Source: Gorsachius magnificus (Eukaryota > Chordata > Aves > Pelecaniformes > Ardeidae). From it: DNA of 64,000 bases. Below are positions 28,101 through 39,700 of the stretch, in pieces. The notes beneath the pieces were generated by a model that was given only the letters and a program-made list of their open reading frames with translations, did no database searches and had not been told where the DNA came from. A program made the translations under genes and the position numbers. Location: the NCBI GenBank assembly GCA_034008185.1, contig CM067082.1, forward strand, positions 101,179,311-101,243,310, read 5' to 3'. The first letter of the stretch is position 1. The number at the start of each line of letters is the position of its first letter.

Positions 28101-31100
28101 TACAAATTGCAGCGAAAGACACACTCAGAATTTTTCCACTGGAGTTGTCCAGGCTCCGCTATCAGCTCTGACTATGCTAGCAGTTACCGAAGGAGAAGGC
28201 TTTCTCTGTTTCTGTTTCCTCATCTCCTAAGACTCTTGTTTTGTTTGGTTTGTTGGGGTTTCTTTCAGCATAATTCATTGATGTTAGGTTTCATATTGCA
28301 TACAAAGCTATTTAGCTGAGGCATTTTTAAAAGTATTGCAATGGGAAATTTGATGCGTTGCTTCTTAGGTGCTTTAACATGAACACTGGCCACGTGTAAA
28401 GCTGTTGTATTTCATCTCCACTGTCAGCCTGTCCTCCATCAGCAGAGCTTTAAAAAGTTGATGCTTGTCTCGCATTTACCAAAGCATCACACCATGAGGA
28501 CACCTGTAAGTGTACCTGCATCCTAGAGAACATAATAAACCCCTTGCCCTCCCGCGGCAAATCTGTGACTTCGTTACATGTGGACTCAACCACTGCTGAC
28601 GTGCGAGCCACAGCACCGAGCAGGCACTGCTGTCGTCACGGCTGTCAGGCTCTCACTGTCATCCTCCATGCCAGTACATCTTCGGTGGCTCTGTGCTGCG
28701 TTGGCAACTCCTGTTGGTGCTGTCAGAGCCCCGATGTTCTTTCATACCAAGCTGGAGAAAAGCAAGCGTATCTATTTCAAAGCCAAAAAAGGGAGACACC
28801 TGGTTATGTACCTGAAACCCCTTGGAGAAGGAAGATATGGCACAGTGGCCAAAGACTGTTTGCTGGAGGTGCCCAGCATAGTCAGGTCTGGCAGCATATT
28901 TGCAGCCATTCTGCATTTTAGCATTTCCAGCGCTCAGCTGGGCCCTTCGGGCTCTTGCAGGGGAAATACTGAAACAGGCAGAGGAATTTGCTTGTCTGGC
29001 ATTCTTGGCATCTTTTCTTTTTGAGCCAGAGCATGCAGGGAAGCGAGTGTGCAGTTCTGTTGGTACCTAAAGGCATGTAACAGAGAATTAGATGGCTCCC
29101 TCCAGGGGTGTTTGCTCACACTGAAAACATGAGGCCCAGGGGAAGGAGTCTGGCCAGGAATCCTTGGTTACCTCTTGGGAGCCATGAAACTGTTTCACAA
29201 ATTAATCAGAAGAGCTTGAAAGCCCCGGGCTCACAAAGACCCCTGGTTTGTGCTTGTCGCTTTCGGCTTTGTGACTTTTCTCCAGCAGTATCAGGCTCCC
29301 AGGAGGCTGAGCTGCTCCTAGCTGGCCTGCCTGTGAGAGAAGAGAGGGGCTGTGGCATCCTGGGCTGCAGGCAACAGAGGACATCCAAGCCCTGTGCTGC
29401 TCAGTGTTGTGGTTAAACCACTGCTGATGGCAAGCATGCCCAGTCTGTGAGACAAATAATGGCAGATATCTTCCTGCTAAATTTTTTTTTTTCCACTTGG
29501 TTTAACAAAGATATTAGTGTGGCTTACTGGATCTGTGAGTTGTGCTGAAGCTATGAACTTGTAAATGATGGCTGTGCTTCAGTAGCCTGGGGTGCATTTT
29601 TTTAATTTCTGTTGCAGTTCCCAAGCTGGATGTATTAATAAAGGCTAGTAATAAGATGTGGATGTTGCAAGAATTGATTGTAGTTTAGAAACATGCCATA
29701 AACATGTTCTGTCCTCACATATAAGACAAGATTACCTAGAGAATTAAATCTTGGTTTGAAGATTTGTACCTGCAGGGGGGAGCAAAAATATTTCATCAGT
29801 TATTAATAACAGTGTGGACCACAATGTTTGTGTTCATGGTTTTTTTGCTGGGTTTCCTCAAGACATTCACACACATGCACATGCCCCTACCAGGGGAAGA
29901 AAAATGCATCCCCCAATAAACATTTAAAAGAACCAGAGTCGGGGGGAGAAGGGAGGATATGCTGCCCTTTATCCTTCTGTTGAACAGATTGATGGTTCTG
30001 GGGGCACGCTCACACCCCATATAGCTCCAACTCTAGAGCTGGGGCACCCTCTAGTTAGTAGGATGAGCTGTTTGCTAGCAGGTTGCCCAAATTGCAGGGG
30101 GAGTGGGAAGAGACATCTCAGTCTTTTGGTTTGCAGGAATCTTCGCCCTGTATTCTGAATAAGCAGTGTTTTGCTTCAAAGACTTCCAAGCACAGAAATG
30201 CCAGGGGAACCTGTGGCCCCCCATACACTCTGGGGAGCCATAAAGGAGAAATAGATGGTTGCTATTAAATTGATCCAGGTGCAGTTCATAAGTCACGTAA
30301 GTCTAATATAGCTACTGCAGCAGTGTTGATCAAACACAGAAGAGACATTGTTAACTCTTTTTAATGGTATTCCATCTTCTGCAGCAAAATATTGATGACC
30401 ATAATTGTCTAAATGTATTTATAATGACTTTTCATAAGGCTTGGGGAGAGCAAATAAAATTAAGTAATGGCAGCTGGAGATTTAATACTGTAAATTGGTG
30501 CACGGAAGTGAAAGAAAACCAGAATGCAATTAACAATCCTAAGTCCTGAGCCCATGGATAAATAAAGCACCAACAGATAAGAAACTGATACTGTAGTATT
30601 AGAAAAATTTTGCCCTTGAAACTGAATATATCTGTTCTCACAGCATCTTTCATTGACGTGTAGCAGGGTTGATTTACAGAAAATAGAAGTTAGGTACAGC
30701 CCACCTAATGACGTTGTTATGAAGCGGAAATTCGTGCTGTGGAAATACATATCCTAAAACCTAATTGCAGCCTTGTCATGGTTGAAGTGGGACAAATTGA
30801 TCTCGGACAGTGATTTCTGTGTTGTGTCTCTGCTTACACTACTTTACATTTAGTACTATTAGAGATATACAGATACTCAAGCTTGCATTTAGCAAGTCTT
30901 AAATAAAAAAATTTTTTTTTTTTTAATGTTTTCCCCAGTTTGCTGAATGGTGTTTGGAGTATGGTGCACATGGATGTCGTATTCCTGACCGACCTTATTC
31001 TCTCTTTGAAGGTAAAGTGCTGGTGTTGCAAATGGTATTGTATTATACAGGAAAGAAGGGCGACCTTGCAGTTTTGGCACATGCTTCGGAGTTGGGAAAT

Positions 31101-31976
31101 CTTCGGTGGGTTCCTCTGCTGTTAAGAATAGACCCGCCCCCTACCCACCACCTAAAAGAAAGGGGGGGAGGAGAAAAAGACAAAAGAAAATCATCAGAAC
31201 TTTCACTTTTCGTTGCATTTCAGCAGTTTCCAATGTAAAGCCAGTGCCACTGTCATTTTTGGATAAAATTCTGCTGTGCTGATGCCTCTTGGCTTAAAGC
31301 AAACAGAAGTCTCGGCAACAGTTTTGTCGCAGGTGGTGTTGCAGAGGGACTGGGCAAGCACACAGCTGTGGACAGGGGGTCTCAAAGTAGTTGCTGGCTT
31401 GTCAGAACTAGACCTTCTCTGCTGCAATACTAAAGCAAGTTTTAATACGAACCCAAATCACTTGAACAGAAAGGACATGTGGAGTTCTTAGGGGCTTTTC
31501 TCTAAGTTCAAAGATGTTCCTAGAGCTCTCTCTCTTTTTTATTTATAGTTGATTTTTTACTCCCTCTCTCATTCTTATGTTTTAGAAACACAGTAACAAG
31601 CAATCATAGACCCAAGTAGGGTTTAAAGTAGCTATTTCACGAACAATGAGCCTAGTGTGCCACCTATCACAAATATGTGAAATTACAGGAGACCAAATAA
31701 CATTATTTTACAAATAAACCAATCCAAGGTGTGAACACAAGAGAGCAGTATTTATATGCATCCCTTCTAAATACAGAGTTATTGTATTAATGTTGAAGGG
31801 AGGAAAATAAAAGTATTCTTATTCCTGAGAACTCTCTTGTACAGGGAAAAAGCAGGCATACAATCTGTTTTATAAGAGCTTTGAAATTTGTTGAGAAGGT
31901 GAAGTAATGCTGACCATAGGATGATTTGTGCTTTAATGCTGATGTTCAGCTCTTATTTTAGTTTTTTAATGTCAGT

Positions 31977-32011
<35 letters not shown>

Positions 32012-32850
32012 AAATGTAGAAGTCTCAAATTTGATACAAAAATGTATTAATTTGGGGGTGGTTTTTTTTACCAAATTTTGGGATTGAAGTTGTCCAATTC
32101 TGCATGTATGTGCACACCTTCAGTGGAAGTTGCATGTGCATCTTACGGGATTGTCTTAATCGTTTCATTTGCATCAGATGCTGTATTTTGGGAAGGTTCC
32201 TTTGTCTGAATGTGCATTGCTGTTGATAAAATAGGATTTTAGCTTGATCATAAAACTGAGCTTGTATTTGTATACTGTCCTGCTGTAAGGTGCCTCTGTT
32301 GTCTGTCACCCTAAGAGTTTTGTTAGATGATGCTGGCATTAGTGCTTCAGGCTCTGGATGGCCTCTTTATAAATAGCGAACAAATTAATTTGTATATCAC
32401 AAGTATTGTAAAGTTTTGCCTTTCTTTTTTCACCAGTGAAATGATGAGCAAGAGCTGCTCAAATTCCGAGGGACAGTCCAAGCTTTTTTCTTAATGGAAG
32501 TAGTATTGAGGTTGTGCAGCTGAAAAGACGGTAGCAGAAAGATCTTGGTTCTTGCCTTTGATCTTTTCAAGTGAAACTTGGTTTCCTGGGCAAAGTACAG
32601 ATGAACCTGCCTTTCTGCAGGCCCTAAGTTCACCTGTTCAGAAAAGGACCTAGTGAGGAGGTGTTCAAACAGGTGCTGTTGCCTTTGCTGTCCACTTAAA
32701 GATGCACAAAGATCTCTTTTTCGTTATATTGTAGGCATGGCTGGAGCTATTCACTTTCTCTCAGATATTTCAGTACCGGAGACTTCCCAGTTTCCAGCGT
32801 TTGAACTTGGACCTCACAGGAGGGAAAACAAAGTGGAACAGGACAGCTAA
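3926..32850 (+). CDS. LANCL2: LANCL2, LanC-like protein 2 (whole gene span, 9 coding exons)
   Basis: Nine exons join in frame into 1374 nt, or 457 residues (human LANCL2 has 450). The start is the first in-frame ATG and has a strong context (G at -3 and at +4). It gives MGESMSK, a Gly-2 N-myristoylation signal followed by basic residues, as in mammalian LANCL2. Seven LanC-type glycine motifs occur in order: GWTG (105-108), CGDAGP (149-154), YGRAG (198-202), AAHGVAG (262-268), WCHGAPG (320-326), CHGTAGN (367-373) and FEGMAG (418-423). The predicted zinc ligands are Cys321, Cys367 and His368. Family knowledge: LanC-like proteins bind zinc and glutathione and add glutathione to dehydroamino acids in proteins. 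LANCL2 is also reported to bind abscisic acid and to promote Akt phosphorylation at membranes. The gene converges on VOPP1. No frameshift or stop was found. The C-terminal tail after AFEL differs from and is longer than the human one. Identification is near certain; functions are inferred from the family. Confidence 0.97.
6526..6607. repeat. GT/TTGG-rich low-complexity tract
   Basis: A T/G-only stretch with GTT triplets, a TTGG tetranucleotide array and a terminal T run. It lies in LANCL2 intron 1. Confidence 0.8.
7893..8426 (-). mobile_element. Solo LTR of an avian endogenous retrovirus
   Basis: This 534-bp element begins TGTCGTGGTTTAACCC and ends AAAACCAGGACA on the plus strand. It is the reverse complement of a widespread avian LTR whose sense strand starts TGTCCTGGTTT. 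On its sense (minus) strand there is a TATAAA at 8202-8197 and, downstream, an ATTAAA at 8024-8019, in the order expected for U3-R-U5. No internal gag/pol/env sequence and no second LTR are nearby, so it is a recombined solo LTR. Direct repeats at the insertion site are not evident. It lies in LANCL2 intron 1, antisense to the gene. The exact family name is not assigned. Confidence 0.85.
14036..14180 (-). mobile_element. CR1 LINE 3' end fragment
   Basis: The reversed CR1 signature is seen: AATCACAGAATCATAAAATT, GGTTGGAAAAGACCTTTAGG, CATCAAGTCCAACC, CCATGTCCCTAAGCACC and CTTCAGGGATGGGGACTC. It lies in LANCL2 intron 1. Confidence 0.9.
16351..16468 (+). CDS. LANCL2: LANCL2 coding exon 2 (residues 69-107)
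   Basis: The acceptor is CTGTTTTCAG and the donor is GTGAGA at 16469, ending in phase 1. The exon encodes RIQTKIKDLLQQMEEGLKTA, followed by a DPHDCSAYTGWT segment that is nearly identical to vertebrate LANCL2. The first residues (VSTWFSK) are less conserved relative to human than the rest. It is flanked by a 12.2-kb intron 1 and a 2.8-kb intron 2. Confidence 0.97.
16469..19293 (+). other. LANCL2: LANCL2 intron 2
   Basis: Unique AT-rich sequence. No repeat family, exon or RNA gene recognised. Confidence 0.85.
19294..19501 (+). CDS. LANCL2: LANCL2 coding exon 3 (residues 108-177)
   Basis: The acceptor is TTGTTCCAG and the donor is GTAAGT at 19502. Codon 108 (G|GT) and codon 177 (AA|G) are split across introns. 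The exon contains the GIALLYLQLY helix and the TFLCGDAGPLAVGAV motif of the LanC toroid. Confidence 0.97.
19502..21710 (+). other. LANCL2: LANCL2 intron 3
   Basis: Nothing recognised apart from intron sequence. Confidence 0.85.
21711..21858 (+). CDS. LANCL2: LANCL2 coding exon 4 (residues 177-226)
   Basis: The acceptor is TGATGCAG and the donor is GTAAGA at 21859, ending in phase 0. The exon encodes LLQLQR, then the DELLYGRAGYLYALLYLN block, the third LanC repeat. Confidence 0.97.
22127..22273 (+). CDS. LANCL2: LANCL2 coding exon 5 (residues 227-275)
   Basis: The acceptor is TTTCTTAG and the donor is GTAAGA at 22274, phase 0 at both ends. The exon contains the LLYQWHRKQYVGAAHGVAG motif of LanC repeat four. 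Intron 4 before it is the shortest of the gene, at 268 bp. Confidence 0.97.
22274..25170 (+). other. LANCL2: LANCL2 intron 5
   Basis: Contains one CR1 3' fragment (22913-23003). Otherwise nothing recognised. Confidence 0.85.
22913..23003 (-). mobile_element. CR1 LINE 3' end fragment
   Basis: A threefold CATAGAAT terminal repeat is followed by GGGTTGGAAGGGACCCCTAG, then TCATCTAGTCCAACCCCCCTGC. This is a different CR1 subfamily from the copies whose ends read GGAAAAGACC. It lies in LANCL2 intron 5. Confidence 0.9.
25171..25353 (+). CDS. LANCL2: LANCL2 coding exon 6 (residues 276-336)
   Basis: The acceptor is TTTTCTTTAG and the donor is GTGAAT at 25354, phase 0 at both ends. The exon carries the WCHGAPG motif, where Cys321 is the predicted first zinc ligand. 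It also carries the well conserved VRHKKFRSGNYPSSLSNETD loop. Confidence 0.97.
25354..27435 (+). other. LANCL2: LANCL2 intron 6
   Basis: Nothing recognised apart from intron sequence. Confidence 0.85.
27436..27612 (+). CDS. LANCL2: LANCL2 coding exon 7 (residues 337-395)
   Basis: The acceptor is ATTCCACAG and the donor is GTGAGC at 27613, phase 0 at both ends. The exon carries GYGICHGTAGNGYSFL, which contains the predicted zinc ligands Cys367 and His368. It ends with the DKKYLYRACK helix. Confidence 0.97.
27613..30938 (+). other. LANCL2: LANCL2 intron 7
   Basis: A 3.3-kb intron. An overlapping cluster of open frames at 28544-29024 shows no known protein motif and lacks splice logic with the gene. 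Confidence 0.8.
30939..31011 (+). CDS. LANCL2: LANCL2 coding exon 8 (residues 396-419)
   Basis: The acceptor is TTTTCCCCAG after a T-rich tract and the donor is GTAAAG at 31012, ending in phase 1. The 73-nt exon encodes FAEWCLEYGAHGCRIP, then DRPYSLFE. Confidence 0.96.
31012..32734 (+). other. LANCL2: LANCL2 intron 8
   Basis: Contains the 28-base T run. Otherwise nothing recognised. Confidence 0.85.
31980..32007. repeat. 28-base poly(T) run
   Basis: An unbroken T homopolymer in LANCL2 intron 8. It may be the reverse of a poly(A) tail or a simple expansion. Its length is prone to sequencing error. Confidence 0.95.
32735..32850 (+). CDS. LANCL2: LANCL2 coding exon 9 (residues 420-457 and stop)
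   Basis: The acceptor is TATATTGTAG. The exon encodes GMAGAIHFLSD, the last LanC repeat, then PAFEL and a tail, and ends at TAA (32848-32850). After AFEL the tail reads GPHRRENKVEQDS, about seven residues longer than the human tail and not similar to it, though still charged. Confidence 0.96.
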
Positions 32851-33742
32851 AAGATCATTTTGCAAGGAAACTGATGCCAAAAGAGATGAGAGTGTTTAGT
32901 GCCTCTGATACTGAACCAACTCGACCCCGGTCTGACGGATGGATAAACCCCTTTTCTCAATCCGCCCCCCTCGCCCCAAAGGACCTTGAAGTCATGAGCA
33001 TGAACGAGAGAAGCCACATTTAAGTTCTGTTAAAGTGACACCTTCAGACGTAGGACAAGAGACGTCAAGTTTCGAACTTTCTCTCTTCCGTTGTATTTGT
33101 CTTCTTCAGGTCTTTGACATGCTCTGCATGTTTATTGGTGTTGTCTGTTGATTCGAGTCTTTTGTTGTTAGCAAAAAGCTGGTCTCTGTGTGAATCTCTG
33201 TCCTGTACCTTCGCGCATGGACTCACAGCAGCGGTGTTGCTTTCTGCAGCGTGGTTACCCAGAGTTCCACCTTATGCCAGAGAGTTCGCTGCAGGACAGT
33301 GCCTAGCTTCATTAGTGAGCTGGCAACTTTAAAAAGAGATGAAAAATGTTTTTATGTTCATATTTTTCTGCTTTTTTCCTCCACAGTCCCTAAAAGCTAA
33401 AGTGATGGAGATGAGCCTTTTTTGATGAAGAGGTATGAGGCCATCTCAGTTTTCAGAAACTTAGCAGGTTGGATGGAAGGGACACTACTTGTCTTCCACT
33501 GCTGCTGTGGGAGGTTTTTTTGAAAGCCTGAAAGAGAGGCTCCCTTTGATACCCACACCTGGTTAGTGTGTTACGCACTTACAGCAGGGTGGAGATGCTT
33601 GTCCCGACCTCTGCAAAGCCCCATCCCATGGCATGAGTGTAACAAACTGAAGGTGGAGTTGCCCATCCTAACCTCCCGCTGCCGCCAGGAGCAGAGCAGG
33701 GACAGCATACCCGTGCTTCTCCTCTCCTGTACGTGGATTTCT
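32851..33742 (+). other. LANCL2: Likely LANCL2 3' untranslated region
   Basis: This stretch lies between the LANCL2 stop and the first AATAAA. No coding exon, repeat or RNA gene is recognised in it. Its extent depends on which poly(A) signal is used. Confidence 0.5.
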
Positions 33743-33748
33743 AATAAA
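33743..33748 (+). promoter_or_regulatory. Candidate LANCL2 poly(A) signal AATAAA
   Basis: This is the first AATAAA after the LANCL2 stop codon and would give a 3' untranslated region of about 0.9 kb. A second AATAAA at 35036-35041 would allow a longer form. No transcript data are available to choose. Confidence 0.5.
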
Positions 33749-36700
33749 CCTGTCCTGCAGCATCTAGTACACAAATGAGTAAGGGAGGGCGCCAGGGCAG
33801 TTTCTCACGCTGGTAACCAGGGATGAGCGTTGCTTCCAAATCAAGGCGGTGATTTCCTCTGGGCCCTTCCCTCCCTCTCCCAGCCTCGCTGCATTTAGCC
33901 CCTATAGTATGATAGGAATGATAAATACCAGCTGCTTGTGGAGGCTGCAGAAGATTAATGAGCAATCTGAAACCATTGCTAGAGGCTGCAATTGAAGTTG
34001 ATTTCATCTTAAAATTCAAACAGAAAAAGCCCTTTGCCCTTAGTGTGAACTGTGCTGCTAGTGCTTTGCTTCCCCTTGTAGTGTGGTCAGGTTGTGCAAC
34101 AGTAGACCTGCCTCCAGGTGCTCCTGAGTATCAGGCCCTTGGTTTGGGAGAAGTGGGACATACTGTAAGTACGCTTACTGCAGGCTTACGTGTTCCAGAC
34201 AGAAAGTACGCTTGCTGCTTGGGAAAGGTAGGTAAGCGTTGCACGCTGTCACCAGCCAAGCTCTGCAGTCATCCTTCCCCCAGGTCTCCCTGTGCTCTGT
34301 CATTCCAGGTGCTTATTTTAACCAATACCTTCTGTCAGGTGGGAGTGTGACAGATGGCAGAGACTTTGACCTTTCAGGTGTGCGTTGGGATACGTGTGAC
34401 CCTGTGGGCCACCTGCTGAGTGCCAGTTTGCCGTCAGGCTCGGAGATGTTGTTGCACCTGCATGAATCTCTGGATGGTAGCAGGTGACTTCCTTGAACTT
34501 CATAGTATCTGTTGCAAAATCCATTGGGATGTTAATAATATTCATGTTCAGTTCTGCTGGGCAATAGCAGCAGTGCCAGTGCAGGGACAGCTTAATGTCA
34601 CAGTGCAGCTCCTCTGCTGGTTTGTCAGGTAGGTCTGAAACACGGGAGCAACGAGAGAGGCTTTTCCATCCCTCTGGCCAAGGGCAGAAGATGAAGTGGG
34701 AGGGCACCAAACCCAGCTGCATCTGTACAGCCAGGGATGAGGGAAAATGCTGAAAAGCAGTGGGAGTGAGGGGTGCTGTGTGCAAGCAGCTGGGGTGAAG
34801 GAGAGCAGAGCAGGGCAGCAGAAAGCAGAGGGATCAGTGAGGAATGGGGAGAACTGATTACTGGAGGCAATGCAGAGAGCGTACCAGCAGAGGCCATCTC
34901 AAATGAGATGTTCCTCCGTGGCAGGCATGCTAAGGTCTAACTCTGTGTTTCTTTCTTCAGCCTGTGGATCGCTGATCCTGCCTATAGACAAGCCAGGGAG
35001 GAAGCTTGCCCAGGGTGAAATCTCACAGCAATTCTAATAAAGGAGGTAGACGGCAGCTCTGATCCTGTCTCACATCACCCCCACCCCTTTTTTCCTTCCC
35101 CTCCACTGTGACTGTAGAGCATGTGGGGTGGGTTAATAGGGAGGGGGCTTGTCAGGTTTGCAGGAACTGCTTGGAAACAGAACAGAAGCCACTGGCCTTC
35201 CTGGCAAATCCCAAGCACATTTTATACTGACTGCTTAACTAGCAGGTCAGCAGGCAGGTTTTTTCATTCAGTGATTACATACGTATACGCCTTCATGGCT
35301 GCTGAGCTTGGAATGGCACCCGTGGGAGGTGATTTTGGCTGGTTGGAGCCCAAGAAGAATTAAAACTTGCTGGTTTAAAAAATACATAGGTATATACACA
35401 CTTAGAACAGCTTAATACTGAGCAGATCTCCAAGATGCTTGAGTGCACCTGTCAAAACAATGAGCAAGTCAGCTACCAGCTCTCTCTGTACCGTAGCCAG
35501 CCTTCTGCTGTGGTGGGGCCTGGCACCATCTTTCTCTGCAGAATCCCCTTGGAATTGAGCAAGACCAGAAATGTCACATATCACGTCGGGAGGCATTTGA
35601 TGTCTGCTTGTCTTCCTGGCTGTGACTTTCCCCGTGGCTCCTCCTTTCTGTTCGTCACAGTGTTGTGATATCTAGGCGGCCCGTTCAGAAAGGATATTGT
35701 GTGAAGGTGAAAAAATGCATTTCATTGAGGCATTGTTTTCAGAAGTCACATCAGACTAAAATGTGGAAAATGTCTCAATATTCCCTGGTTTGCTTTGTCC
35801 GTGTGTAATAGTCCATCTGTTGCAAAAAAGCAGTAGCGTTAAAAGTGGAGATGCTCTTTGGGCAGAAAAAAGAGGAAAAAAAAATGCTGATGTTTTGTTC
35901 TTTGGCTTTATTAGTAAAGATCAAGCTATGTGGTGGTAATTTGTGTGATTCTTTTTTTTCCTTTCCCCAGTTGTACTCCTTCCTTCCCTCCAGCACTGTG
36001 GTGACAGCTGTCCCACCGATCTGACTGCTGAATCGCCTTCCAATCTCACAGTCCTGCAGGTTGCAACACACGCAAGAGTGTGGCAAATCGCTTTTTTTTT
36101 TTTTTTTTTAACCTTCACCTTTTACTAGCATTGAAGACCTCTTTGCTGCTTTTCCCAGGTGACTTTTCATGTACATTGCTTAGTGCCAAGCGTTGCTTTC
36201 CTCTCTGGTCACACAGGCCCTGTTGACCAGTTTTGCAGCTAAAGCCTGACTCCCAACTAAGAACTTTTAAGAACACAAGTATGAAATTTCTCTGTCCAGC
36301 TGACTAACAGCTGTTTTCCAGCTTTGAGAAAGCTTGATGTTTTTCTCTAGCTAGGCTTTAGCAGAAGAAAACTTCAAGTATGCTGCAGGCAAGGGGCAGT
36401 ATTTCTGTTCCACAAAGCCCCATGTGCCACTCATGGCCCTCTGCCACCAAGAGCAACTGCTGCTTTTTTGAATCAATAGCATTATTTCTGGTCCGTAGGC
36501 AGGGACCTGAAGATAACCTGTACAAATTCAGCTGTAGCTGGATAAATGCGTTGGGGCTTTTCTAGCACCATAGTTCTCTGTAATGTCAAAATAGGGCAGG
36601 AAAGAGAGAGAGGTGGGAGGAAGCATGAGTGCTGTGTGCTTGAGCCCGGTCCCATGGGGGTGTGTTCATGCAGCAGTCTTCCCTGGTGACATCGTTCGCT

Positions 36701-39700
36701 TTTCCCCCATTTGTTTTCATCGGTTTCATGCCAACTCACAGGCCCAGGAACCCAGTCTCTGCACGGCAGAGCAGCCGCGATGTGCATGCAGGGAGCAGTA
36801 GTCGCCCATCTTCAGCCACTGCTTCTCTTCAACAGCCACGAGCTGGCTGCTGTAAATCCAGCTGTGCCTATGGGCTAAGCTAGGGTTAGCCAGCAGGCGC
36901 TAACTGTATCGAGAGAGACACAGATACAGACACATACACCTATCCTTGTGAATTCTCTCACTACATAAAGCCGAAATAACACAGAGGTGCAGCTAAGGAG
37001 CTACCTCCATCTGCAGGGGCTGGGGTCAGAGGGCTGCTTAACTTGTCACTGTTCCCTCTGCTGTCTCCTTCACCTTGCAGCACCCAGCAGCCTGGGACGG
37101 TGGCGGCCAGTTGCTCTTCTCCTCTTTAATAAATAGCATTATTATCTAGCAGTTGCTTTTTAGAATGTCTTAAGCCGGATCCTCCCCTGTGTGGTGTCTC
37201 TGCAGTAGTAGTTTCCCTGTCAAAGAGTACAAATGACTATAAAATATCAGAAGGCAGCTCAGCCCCTCTGCGACACGGCATTGGAGGGGAGGGCTCCCAC
37301 AGCCAAGGGACCTGCAAAGACAGCCTGGCCCATTTCTCTCACCTTCTGAATTAGCAGTGAGGCGTCAAACCAAAAAAAGAAAAATCAATTAAAAAAAAAA
37401 GGTAACACTCTGCTGTCTGACAAGTTGTTTTATCTTCTTGGCTGACCTGTGCTCCAAAAAGTGGCTTCTTGGGTGTATGCATATAAATCTAACCCATCTG
37501 ACGGTTTGGGGTTGGTTTGTTTGTTTTAAGTAGGGAAGAAAGAGCAATACCTCCTTTGCTTCTTCACATAGGCTGAAGAGCTCGCTCAAAAAACGTAGTT
37601 GCCAGCTGTTTGTTTTCACAGCAGTGTAAGCTGTCACAGGGCTTTAAAGAAAAGGGAGGAAAAAACCCAACCCCAAACCACACCCACAAACCAGAAAAGC
37701 TTGTCACTACATTATTTTTTCCAAAAGTGATAATGAAACACAGGCGCAGCTGCCTGGCAGCCCCGAAGAGAAATGGCAGGGTTGGTACCCTCCCTGTCAA
37801 TCCGGGGCCTATTTGCAGCGCAACGGATGCGTCAGCCTGCTAATTACAGGGAGGCGCTGCAGGATGCTGCAGGTGATGTTTGCCCCTCTCCTATGAGCCA
37901 TGGGGCACCCAGTCACTCCAGGGAGAAGGAGGTGGAGGAGAGATGCAAGAACAAATTAAAAAAAAAATAAATATCCATGAATAAGATTGTGCTACTTCAG
38001 TGGCTTCAGCCCAGCAGTGCTGCCGTGACGGGCTCCCTCACCCACACCTTGGCAGAGGTGCCTCAGGTGCCCTGGGCCTGACAGCAAGTGCCAGGGCTGC
38101 GTACCTGCGGGAAGGCTGAAGAAGCAGCAGCAAACTTGACGAACCCTCAGACCACAGTGAACTTAATTCACTCATTAATATGGAGTGATAGCATGTAAGG
38201 CGGCACCTTTATGGGAAGAAAACCTACTTTCCTGGGAAAAAAGCATCGCCTGGGGTCAGGAGATGCTCTGGCAACAGCCAGCCCTTGCCTTCAGCGTGAG
38301 CTTGAGGCAGGCAGAGCCATGTCACCAGTGGCTGAAGGATGAGCCTCAGCCTGGCTGCTCAGAGGCTTTACAGCCCTGCTGAAGGACAAAAAAAAAGCCA
38401 TCCCCATTGCTGCTTTTCTTCTGAGGGGGAATCATCTTGAATGAGCCATCACTCTCCTGCTACAGGGCTGAAAGGAGATGTGTGGAGCATACAAGGGAGA
38501 CTGGTGAGGAGGGGGAAGCTGAAGGAAAGTCATTCCCAAAGCCTCCTGGGGCAGGCAGGACACAGCACCTGCGAGGCTGGTCCCGTGATCTTGGAGTCAC
38601 TCTGCACCCCTGCTTACTCCTGGCAGTAGCTGAGTTAGAAGAAGATGGCATTACAGGAGTATCCTTCCTCTCCTCCCCACTCGAACCACGGCAACCCACC
38701 AGCAAACCCAGGCTGAGAGCCAAGGTCTGCACAACCCCCTGGAGCCGACCGCAGGCACAGAGCACACACACAGTGCTAACCACCAAGTTTTCAGGCTGTG
38801 CCACTTCATGCCTTTACTGATGGAAGCCAGATCACTTCTGTCCCTTTGTTGGCACTGCATCACACCTGGTCACCCACATCCACATCCCCATCCCCCCACC
38901 CCCCCCCTCCCCCCCCCCCAGAATCTCCCTGCCTCCCTGCTACAGCACCTACCCCAGACCACCAGTACTTTCTGCACCAAACAGCCCTCCACTGCCGCCA
39001 CACAACAGGGGGCAGCAGGAGTTGAGGACAGCTGTTCAGGGATTGGGATAGATTTTCTGCCAAAACCCAGTAAGTGGAGCAATTTTTGCACCTCCCAGTC
39101 CGCAACGCCTTGGAGAGGCAGCTCACGACCAGCTGCCTGGCACTGCCTGCATCCATCCCCTGCTGCCAGTGGCAGGGTGGCCCACATGCATGACAGAGGC
39201 AAGGGGAGGCAGGCAGGGCCTGCCCGCCCTCCTCACCCTCGGCTTGCCCCCTAAACCAAGACTTAAGAAGGTCTGTTCTGCCAAAGAGATGCATTTCTAG
39301 GGTGTGGATGAGCCTGTCCCAAGCATTTACCCTTAGCACTCATCAGGCAGTTAATCGATTAAACACAATCCAAAACAAATCCCAAGGTGTTCCAGTATTT
39401 GTAGCCAGACTGGTCCAATTAATGACCTGAAAAACACTTGAGAAATAAACTGTTCCCTCCACCCGGGGAGCCCTGCACCTCCCCGGCCTGGGCGACACAG
39501 AGCTGGTGGGATGGAGGCAGGGCAGCGCGAGCTGAAGAGTCACACGCAGCTACCTACAGGTGAGGAACCCCCTCCAAGCTGATAGGAAGGGAAACAAATG
39601 GGGCTTTTCAGTCTCACCAGCGATGGTGGAAGAAGAACCAGCAGTTGGAACCGGCTGAGAAATGTGGCCAGGTCTGTGGAAAATATCAGGGGCTGGGAAG

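Noticed and set aside
28544..29024. Overlapping 125- and 148-codon frames in LANCL2 intron 7
   Set aside because: No recognisable domain, and no splice sites linking them to the gene's frame.
34318..34897. 155- and 90-codon minus-strand frames downstream of LANCL2
   Set aside because: No motif, no repeat-encoded protein match recognised, and no splice context. Consistent with chance.
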